Under the pieces are notes generated by a model. That model worked only from the letters and a program-made list of their open reading frames with translations. It was not told the origin of the DNA and did not search any database. A stretch of DNA of 5,389 nucleotides, taken from the NCBI GenBank assembly GCA_003484265.1, contig DNDO01000007.1, positions 13,713 through 19,101 on the forward strand, read 5' to 3'. Below are positions 1-4,211 of the stretch, in pieces. Made by a program: the position numbers and the translations under genes. The DNA is from Anaerolineae bacterium (lineage in GTDB: Bacteria; Chloroflexota; Anaerolineae; Anaerolineales; Villigracilaceae). Numbering within the stretch: the first letter of the stretch is position 1; every line of letters begins with the position of its first letter.

Positions 1-58
1 TGGTGGCTAAATGCACGGAGGAATAAATCAGGGGTGAGAGAAGTCTGCTTTTTCCAAA

Positions 59-67
59 TGGTATAAT
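59..67 (+). promoter_or_regulatory. Extended -10 promoter of yebC
   Basis: The sequence reads TG-G-TATAAT: a perfect TG extension at 59-60 and a perfect -10 hexamer at 62-67. No convincing -35 box lies 16-18 bp upstream; the hexamer at 17-bp spacing (39-44) is AGAAGT. That is acceptable for an extended -10 promoter. Transcription would start near 74, giving a leader of about 48 nt before yebC. The B12-binding gene at the right end has the same core (ATGGTATAA). Confidence 0.6.
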
Positions 68-87
68 CCCGACACTCATAAAAATCC

Positions 88-99
88 CCACAGATGTGG
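88..99. repeat. Short inverted repeat in the yebC leader
   Basis: CCACA-GA-TGTGG is a perfect 5-2-5 inverted repeat between the predicted transcription start and the ribosome binding site. It could be a small operator. The 2-nt gap is too tight for a stable RNA hairpin. It may also be chance; nothing else in the window repeats it. Confidence 0.25.
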
Positions 100-109
100 T
101 TATAAAAGC

Positions 110-115
110 AAGGAG
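110..115 (+). promoter_or_regulatory. Ribosome binding site of yebC
   Basis: AAGGAG lies 6 nt before the ATG at 122. This supports that start and fits the family's usual N-terminus (MSGHSKW, like MAGHSKW in relatives). Confidence 0.8.
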
Positions 116-121
116 TTCCCA

Positions 122-877
122 ATGTCTGGTCATTCAAAATGGTCTACCATCAAACGCAAAAAGGGCGTGGCAGATGCCAAACGCGGCGCGGTTTTTACGC
201 GCTTAACCCGCGAGATCGTACTGTCGGCGCGCGATGGCGGCGGCGACCCTGAGTCCAATTTCCGTTTGAGGCTTGCAATCGATAAAGCCCGCGCCGAGAA
301 CATGCCCAAGGACAACATCGAACGTGCCATCAAACGCGGCACCGGCGAGGATAAGGAAGGCGTCGCCTTCGAGTCAATCACCTATGAAGGCTATGTCGGT
401 CATGGTGTGGCTGTCATGGTCGAAACTGTTACCGACAACCGCAACCGCACCGTGTCCGATCTTCGTCATGTGCTATCCAAAGCCGGCGGCAACATGTCGG
501 AACCGGGCGCAGTTGCATGGCAGTTCGAGCAGATCGCCTACTTTTCATTCCCTTCCAGCGCGATGAAATTCGATAAAGCCTTCGAACTCGGCGTCGAAGC
601 GGGCGCTAACGATGTCCTTGAAGACGATGGCACCATCGAGATCATCGCACCGGTCGAATCGTTCAAACTTGTTGCTGACGCGCTTCACAAAGCCAATGTC
701 CAGCCGGAGGAGGCGGAACTGCGTATGTCGCCGAAGCAGGAAATGGAACTTACCACCGACGATACCCTGCAAGTGCTCAAAGCTCTCGAATCCATCGAAG
801 ACCTCGACGACGTGCAGAACGTCTATTCGAATCTCAAGGTTTCGGATGACGCCCTCGCCGCGCTCGAAACGGCGTGA
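122..877 (+). CDS. yebC: YebC/PmpR (TACO1) family protein
   Basis: A 251-residue cytoplasmic protein of the YebC/TACO1 family, at the family's usual length of about 240-250. It opens with the signature MSGHSKWSTIKRKKG (residues 1-15), carries the conserved TDNRNRT (104-110) in the central part, and ends with the typical DLDDVQNVYSN (227-237). The family was long annotated as DNA-binding regulators, for example PmpR of Pseudomonas. More recent work on TACO1 and bacterial YebC proteins points to a role at the ribosome, easing stalling on proline-rich stretches. The sequence alone does not show which role applies here. It has its own extended -10 promoter and a good ribosome binding site. Its place just upstream of ruvC is a widely conserved neighbourhood, as in E. 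coli. The stop TGA at 875-877 is followed by a large palindrome. Nothing looks broken. Family assignment is very secure; the molecular role is less so. Confidence 0.97.
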   Translation: MSGHSKWSTIKRKKGVADAKRGAVFTRLTREIVLSARDGGGDPESNFRLRLAIDKARAENMPKDNIERAIKRGTGEDKEGVAFESITYEGYVGHGVAVMVETVTDNRNRTVSDLRHVLSKAGGNMSEPGAVAWQFEQIAYFSFPSSAMKFDKAFELGVEAGANDVLEDDGTIEIIAPVESFKLVADALHKANVQPEEAELRMSPKQEMELTTDDTLQVLKALESIEDLDDVQNVYSNLKVSDDALAALETA

Positions 878-882
878 TCCAT

Positions 883-939
883 CACAAAGGACACAATGAG
901 CACAAAGGTTTTTACTTTGTGGACTTCGTGTCCTTTATG
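883..939. repeat. Nested symmetric palindrome between yebC and ruvC
   Basis: Four copies of an 8-mer are arranged around one axis at position 911. CACAAAGG occurs at 883-890 and 901-908. Its complement occurs with one change each at 914-921 (ACTTTGTG) and 932-939 (CCTTTATG). Copies on each side are 18 nt apart. As RNA, 886-894 pairs perfectly with 928-936 (9 bp) and 901-907 with 915-921 (7 bp, 7-nt loop holding five U), separated by a 6x6 internal loop. It fills almost the whole 73-bp gap and ends 11 nt before the ruvC ATG. It has no U-rich run after the outer stem, so it is not a classic terminator. A REP-like dispersed repeat or a processing or attenuation hairpin fits better. I recall similar CACAAAGGACAC repeats in Chloroflexota intergenic DNA but cannot confirm that here. 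Confidence 0.7.
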
Positions 940-950
940 TTTAAATAAAT

Positions 951-1439
951 ATGACTCTCGCATTAGGAATTGACCCCGGCACCGCCACCACAGGGTACGG
1001 ACTCGTCCGCCTCTCTCCCGACGGGGAACTGGTGGCTGTTAAATATGGCGTGATATTAACTCCAAAAGAATCCCCCGCTTCCGCGCGTCTCGAAATGATC
1101 TACGATGAGATGCGGACACTCCTCAAAAAACTCAAACCCGATACAGCCGCTGTTGAAAAATTATTTTTCTCAAGGAACGTAACAACCGCCCTCGCAGTTG
1201 GACAGGCACGCGGTGTCGTCATCCTTGCTTTGCAAAAGGCGGGGATCGAATCCTTTGAATACACCCCGAAAGAGATCAAGAATGCCGTCGCTGGTTATGG
1301 CGGCGCAGACAAACGCCAGGTGCAGGAAATGGTGCGTGCGTTATTGAGCCTAGATTCCATCCCCAAGCCCGACGATGCCGCCGATGCGCTGGCAGTGGCA
1401 ATCACCCATCTAAATACAAAGAGGTATGACGACCAGTGA
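951..1439 (+). CDS. ruvC: Holliday-junction resolvase RuvC
   Basis: Crossover junction endodeoxyribonuclease, 162 residues (E. coli has 173). It cuts Holliday junctions symmetrically at the end of homologous recombination, working with RuvA and RuvB. It has the RNase H-like fold with the four expected acidic residues: D8 in LGIDPGTATTGYG (residues 5-17), E69 in AAVEKLFF, and D142 and D145 in PDDAADALAVAITH (140-153). The conserved FFSRNVTTALAVGQARG (72-88) is complete. The ATG at 951 is the only sensible start: the same frame has a stop at 942-944. No Shine-Dalgarno sequence precedes it, only an AT-rich stretch after the palindrome. It may be read through coupling with yebC or from a short-leader transcript. 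Its stop overlaps the GTG start of the next gene (GTGA). Confidence 0.97.
   Translation: MTLALGIDPGTATTGYGLVRLSPDGELVAVKYGVILTPKESPASARLEMIYDEMRTLLKKLKPDTAAVEKLFFSRNVTTALAVGQARGVVILALQKAGIESFEYTPKEIKNAVAGYGGADKRQVQEMVRALLSLDSIPKPDDAADALAVAITHLNTKRYDDQ
1420..1425 (+). promoter_or_regulatory. Ribosome binding site of the cupin gene
   Basis: AGAGGT lies inside the end of ruvC, 10 nt before the GTG at 1436. It supports the GTG start and coupled translation across the 4-nt overlap. Confidence 0.5.
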
Positions 1440-1795
1440 AGTTCTATCGTTTTGATCCCGAGGTTGGAAAAAGTGTCGATGCTTACAACAGCACAGGTGT
1501 TTTAATTTCAAGGATCGCCCACTTATTTGAAGAGGCTGTTGTTAATTGTGCATATCTCGAAGCGACTGGAAAAATTGGATATCATCAGGCAACCATCCAG
1601 CAATTGTTTCTGGTCGTACAGGGCGAAGGCTGGGTAAGAGGAGAATCCTCAAATTCGCTTCACTCGATCAAAATGGGGCAGGCTGTCTATTGGGAAAAAG
1701 GGGAGTGGCACGAGTCAGGGACTGAAACAGGAATGACAGTGATAATTCTCGAAGCGATAAAGGTTGATCCGTCAATGTTGACGGCTACTGTATAA
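1436..1795 (+). CDS. Small single-domain cupin protein
   Basis: A 119-residue protein with one cupin beta-barrel. The first cupin motif spans about residues 45-66 (GKIGYHQATIQQLFLVVQGE at 45-64). The second spans about 81-96, centred on GEWHESG (89-95). Of the usual metal ligands (His, His, Glu, then His) only H50 and H92 are clear; the second His and the Glu are replaced by Ala and Gln. Metal binding is therefore uncertain, and a small-molecule binding role is possible. Similar short cupins of unknown function occur in Firmicutes, as far as I recall. Start: GTG at 1436, with an AGAGGT upstream and a 4-nt overlap with ruvC. Its stop lies 7 nt before ruvA. Base use is more AT-rich than yebC: its first 120 bases are about 41% GC by hand count, against 57% for a 60-base sample of yebC. 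This hints at a later insertion into the ruv cluster. The fold call is good; function and substrate are unknown. Confidence 0.85.
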   Translation: MKFYRFDPEVGKSVDAYNSTGVLISRIAHLFEEAVVNCAYLEATGKIGYHQATIQQLFLVVQGEGWVRGESSNSLHSIKMGQAVYWEKGEWHESGTETGMTVIILEAIKVDPSMLTATV

Positions 1796-1796
1796 T
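1791..1796 (+). promoter_or_regulatory. Candidate -10 box for a leaderless ruvA transcript
   Basis: A perfect TATAAT overlaps the cupin stop codon and ends 6 nt before the ruvA ATG, so transcription would start at or next to the A at 1803. There is no ribosome binding site before ruvA, which fits a leaderless mRNA. The -35 is poor: TTGATC at 1764-1769 leaves a 21-bp spacer and TTGACG at 1778-1783 leaves only 7 bp. The hexamer may therefore be chance. Confidence 0.4.
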
Positions 1797-1802
1797 ACAA
1801 CC

Positions 1803-2378
1803 ATGATTGCGACCCTGCGCGGTGAAGTCACCCAAATAGAAGATAATGCCGTCATCCTCGAGGTCGGCGGGGCCGGGTTGCGGGTCCTTGTCCCGGCGCC
1901 TTTGCGGACAAAAGCCAGGACGGGGGAAAAGGTTTTTTTGTACACCCATCTTGCAGTCCGGGAAGATGCGTTGACATTGTATGGGTTTGAGTCACAAGTT
2001 GACCGTGAGCTCTTCAATATGCTGCTTGGCGTGGATGGTGTCGGTCCAAAAGTTGCGTTGTCCGTCTTATCCACGATGACATTGGATGCGATACAACGCG
2101 CAGTCTTTGCCGACGAACCTGAAGTGTTGAGCCGTGTGCCAGGTGTGGGAAAGAAAACCGCGCAAAAGATGGCGCTTCACTTGAAAGATAAACTCAAACC
2201 AACAGACGCATTGTCACAAGTTGCTTCGATGTCTGATAAGGACAGCGAAGTCCTGGCTGCGTTGACTGCATTGGGTTATTCAGTCGTCGAAGCGCAAACC
2301 GCGATCCAGTCCATTGCGAAGGACGCGCCGGATGATGTGGAGGAACGGTTGAGATTGGCGTTGCAGTATTTTCAGTAA
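1803..2378 (+). CDS. ruvA: Holliday-junction binding protein RuvA
   Basis: A 191-residue DNA-binding subunit of the RuvAB branch-migration complex. It forms tetramers that hold the four-way junction in a square-planar form and load the RuvB motor. All three domains are present. The OB-fold covers about residues 1-62 (MIATLRGEV at 1-9) and includes the acidic pin E54-D55. Two helix-hairpin-helix motifs follow: LLGVDGVGPKVALSVL (74-89) and VPGVGKKTAQKMALHLKDKL (112-131). The RuvB-binding C-terminal domain covers about 148-190. Length is normal (E. coli 203). The ATG at 1803 matches the family N-terminus. It lies 7 nt after the cupin gene with no Shine-Dalgarno sequence, so it is either coupled to the cupin or leaderless from the TATAAT just upstream. 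ruvB does not follow; a strong hairpin and a convergent gene end the cluster. Confidence 0.97.
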   Translation: MIATLRGEVTQIEDNAVILEVGGAGLRVLVPAPLRTKARTGEKVFLYTHLAVREDALTLYGFESQVDRELFNMLLGVDGVGPKVALSVLSTMTLDAIQRAVFADEPEVLSRVPGVGKKTAQKMALHLKDKLKPTDALSQVASMSDKDSEVLAALTALGYSVVEAQTAIQSIAKDAPDDVEERLRLALQYFQ

Positions 2379-2399
2379 AATCCGGTTATTAATTAAATT

Positions 2400-2438
2400 A
2401 ATAAGTGACGGTCTCCTAGAAGGAGACCGTCACTTATT
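2400..2438. terminator. Bidirectional terminator hairpin between convergent genes
   Basis: A perfect 18-bp stem pairs 2400-2417 with 2421-2438, with the 3-nt loop AGA. The stem core is GC-rich and its ends are AATAA/TTATT. It sits 21 nt after the ruvA stop and 9 nt after the end of the opposing gene, so it can serve both. On the minus strand the stem runs into TTATTAATTTAATTAATAA, a good U-rich tail. On the plus strand the tail (TTATTGTTTATAG) is weaker. Confidence 0.9.
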
Positions 2439-2447
2439 GTTTATAGG

Positions 2448-4043
2448 TTAGTCCACATGAATGATCTCGATCGGAATTTTTGACTTGAGTTCAAAGATGT
2501 CCGTGCGACGGTCGTATAAGGGCTTGACGCTCCCGACCTCACGCTGCTTGGCGAGGTTCGAGAGGGCGAGTTCGCCAACGACGACGGTTTCAACGTTCGG
2601 GTCCGCTTCTGCGGCGACGGCGTGGGTGGGGAAGGCAAAGTCGCTAGGGGTGATGATCGCGCTTTGAGAATAGTTTAACAGGTATTGTCTGTTCGGAAGA
2701 TTGCCCGCATTGCCCGCGATCACCGTGTAGATATAATTCTCAACGGAACGTGCATGTGCCGAATATCGGATCCTGTTATACGCTTTTTTCTCGTCCGTGC
2801 TAAATGGGACGAAGATCACCTCGGCACCAGCCAGCGCGAGCAGGCGCGTTACTTCGGGGAATTCAATGTCATAGCATACCTGGATCGCGATGCGCCCCAG
2901 GGGCGTGTCGAATACCTTCAAACCGTTGCCTGGGCGCACATTCCACAGTTCGCGCTCATAGGGCGTCACATGAAGTTTGTCTTGCGTATATACTTTTCCT
3001 CGGGGTGTAAAAAAGTGCGCCACGTTATACAATTTTCCGTCTTTACGTCGTATGACCGTTGAGCCGCCGACGATGTAGAGTTGGTGTTTTTTGGCGAACC
3101 GCTTGAACATGGAGATGTATTTATCCTCCATCCCGGCAAGTTTTCTTATCGCCTTGGTTGGTTCAAGGTCGCGAGGCATGGTCGAAAACATTTGGGCGGT
3201 GAAGTATTCGGGCAGGACGAGGAAATGACAATCATAAGTATCCGCTGTCTCTACGAAGAACTCGACATTTTTTTCCATATCCTTCCAGGTTTTAACCGGG
3301 CGCATCAGGTACTGGGCGGCGCAGACCCGGATCCTTCTTAAAGGACGATTGGCTGGTGTGCCGGCGATCGTCCTGCGGTTCTCGTTGAAGGTCGGATTCA
3401 AATACTCGAGATAGGTGCAATAGTCCATGCTTTCGCTGTCGTGCATCAGATCGAAGACAACCTTCTTTACTTTATAACCCGCCTTCAGATGGGCGTTCAA
3501 CGAAGAGTCCTTGATCTTTCCTTTCACCACCTGCTCGACATATTCTTCAGGTGTGAATTTGTTCATGTATTCAGGGTAGCCGGGAATTCGCCCGTAAGCG
3601 ATCATGCGCCGCAGGTTGAATTTCTTGAGGACGCTTCGGCGTCCCTTGTAAATTTCACCGGCGATTGCCATGCCGCGATAATCTGGGTGGACAGCGATGT
3701 CTGCGCCATATAAAGTGTCTCCAGAGGGCGTGTGCGGACTGAACGACCCGCTCCCTGAAAGCTCAGGATACCGATACAGATCGTCCTCATCGTTGATCTG
3801 CACGATAAGGGATGTTGCGTATCCGACAATCTTGCCGTTAACTTCAGCGATAAATTGCCCATCGGGAAATTTATTGAATTGCAGGCGGTATTTGCGCTCG
3901 TTATAAAGTTCTGCCTTCGAATAAACATGTCCATACACATCAGCGTGCAGTTTCACAATCGCAGGGATATCCTTTTCCCTCCAATTACGAACGACCACAT
4001 CGGGTTTTGTTTGTTTTGTTTTTGTAGCCAAGAATTCCTCCAT
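2448..4043 (-). CDS. GNAT acyltransferase / nitrilase-family amidohydrolase fusion (YhcX-like)
   Basis: A 531-residue two-domain cytoplasmic enzyme. Residues about 16-215 form a GNAT domain. Its acyl-CoA-binding segment is ADIAVHPDYRGMAIAGEIYK (114-133), where the usual Gly positions after R123-G124 are Ala (A126, A128). Residues about 237-515 form a carbon-nitrogen hydrolase domain with an intact triad: E279 in LVLPEYF, K356 in QDKLHVTPYERE (with the extra conserved E363) and C390 in IQVCYDIEFPE. Such domains hydrolyse amides or nitriles through a Cys thioester. B. subtilis YhcX has the same order and a similar length (about 513). The substrate is not known from the sequence; coupling acyl transfer and amide cleavage on one small molecule is an inference. 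The ATG at 4043 is kept as the outer limit, but it has no ribosome binding site. The in-frame TTG at 4031 (527 residues) has GGAGG 5 nt upstream and may be the true start. It is convergent with ruvA and divergent from the B12-binding gene. Confidence 0.93.
   Translation of the reverse strand: MEEFLATKTKQTKPDVVVRNWREKDIPAIVKLHADVYGHVYSKAELYNERKYRLQFNKFPDGQFIAEVNGKIVGYATSLIVQINDEDDLYRYPELSGSGSFSPHTPSGDTLYGADIAVHPDYRGMAIAGEIYKGRRSVLKKFNLRRMIAYGRIPGYPEYMNKFTPEEYVEQVVKGKIKDSSLNAHLKAGYKVKKVVFDLMHDSESMDYCTYLEYLNPTFNENRRTIAGTPANRPLRRIRVCAAQYLMRPVKTWKDMEKNVEFFVETADTYDCHFLVLPEYFTAQMFSTMPRDLEPTKAIRKLAGMEDKYISMFKRFAKKHQLYIVGGSTVIRRKDGKLYNVAHFFTPRGKVYTQDKLHVTPYERELWNVRPGNGLKVFDTPLGRIAIQVCYDIEFPEVTRLLALAGAEVIFVPFSTDEKKAYNRIRYSAHARSVENYIYTVIAGNAGNLPNRQYLLNYSQSAIITPSDFAFPTHAVAAEADPNVETVVVGELALSNLAKQREVGSVKPLYDRRTDIFELKSKIPIEIIHVD
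4037..4041 (-). promoter_or_regulatory. Ribosome binding site that favours a TTG start at 4031
   Basis: Read on the minus strand, the first codons of the annotated frame are ATG-GAG-GAA-TTC-TTG. They contain GGAGG followed by 5 nt and an in-frame TTG (4031-4029). The region upstream of the ATG (CTTTACCAATAT) has no purine-rich site. The sequence therefore favours initiation at TTG, giving MATKTKQTKPDVVVRNW at the N-terminus. Confidence 0.6.
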
Positions 4044-4132
4044 ATATTGGTAAAGATAATAAGAATTTATAACATATATCGATCATAGTCATGTATATCA
4101 CTTATTTAATGGCGATGTTTACATAATGTTAA

Positions 4133-4161
4133 TTGATTATCTCTCGCTTTCATGGTATAAG
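4133..4161 (+). promoter_or_regulatory. Sigma-70-type promoter of the B12-binding gene
   Basis: The -35 is TTGATT (4133-4138), the spacer is exactly 17 bp, and the -10 is TATAAG (4156-4161), with a TG extension at 4153-4154. Transcription would start near 4168 and give a leader of about 44 nt. This is the best promoter in the window. Confidence 0.7.
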
Positions 4162-4177
4162 TTTTAATCCGGAATTT

Positions 4178-4206
4178 GGTGGGTTAGGGGGGATTATAGG
4201 AAGGAG
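4178..4206 (+). other. G-rich leader ending in the ribosome binding site
   Basis: The predicted leader carries GG (4178-4179), GGG (4181-4183), a run of six G (4187-4192), GG (4199-4200) and GG (4203-4204). The last two form the GGAAGGAG ribosome binding site (4199-4206), 5 nt before the ATG at 4212 and 8 nt before a second in-frame ATG at 4215. The G runs could form a two-layer quadruplex that competes with ribosome binding; that part is speculative. Confidence 0.45.
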
Positions 4207-4211
4207 AATAC

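Larger units (their letters stand above)
4044..4211. promoter_or_regulatory. AT-rich divergent intergenic region
   Basis: This 168-bp region separates the two divergent genes. The rightward promoter and leader are listed separately. For the leftward gene only weak -10 candidates are visible on the minus strand: TATGAT at 4087-4082 and TATAAA at 4071-4066, neither with a good -35. Short overlapping inverted repeats lie at 4115-4129: ATGT-TT-ACAT, then ACAT-A-ATGT sharing the ACAT. They sit just upstream of the rightward -35, where a regulator could bind. No small RNA or riboswitch is evident. Confidence 0.4.

Noticed and set aside
1..58. Possible tail of an upstream gene: VAKCTEE-stop at 3-26 or another frame ending at 66, plus a GGAGG at 17-21.
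   Set aside because: Too short to identify, and GGAGG has no start codon with a usable frame after it. Nothing can be called.
896..973. A 25-codon reading frame (MSTKVFTLWTSCPLCLNKYD...) starting inside the palindrome and running over the ruvC start, with AAAGGA 4 nt upstream.
   Set aside because: The palindrome fully explains the sequence, the spacing is short, and the peptide shows no recognisable feature. A leader peptide is possible but unsupported.
1764..1783. TTGATC and TTGACG as -35 boxes for the TATAAT before ruvA.
   Set aside because: Spacers of 21 bp and 7 bp are outside the workable range of about 15-19 bp.
2379..2447. ruvB or another recombination gene following ruvA.
   Set aside because: Only the terminator hairpin is present before the convergent gene; ruvB must lie elsewhere.
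2685..3062. Plus-strand frames of up to 125 codons opposite the GNAT-nitrilase gene.
   Set aside because: They are antisense shadows of a gene with an intact catalytic triad and have no ribosome binding site or recognisable motif.
4162..4211. A cobalamin riboswitch before the B12-binding gene.
   Set aside because: The predicted leader is only about 44 nt, far too short, and I see no B12-box-like sequence.
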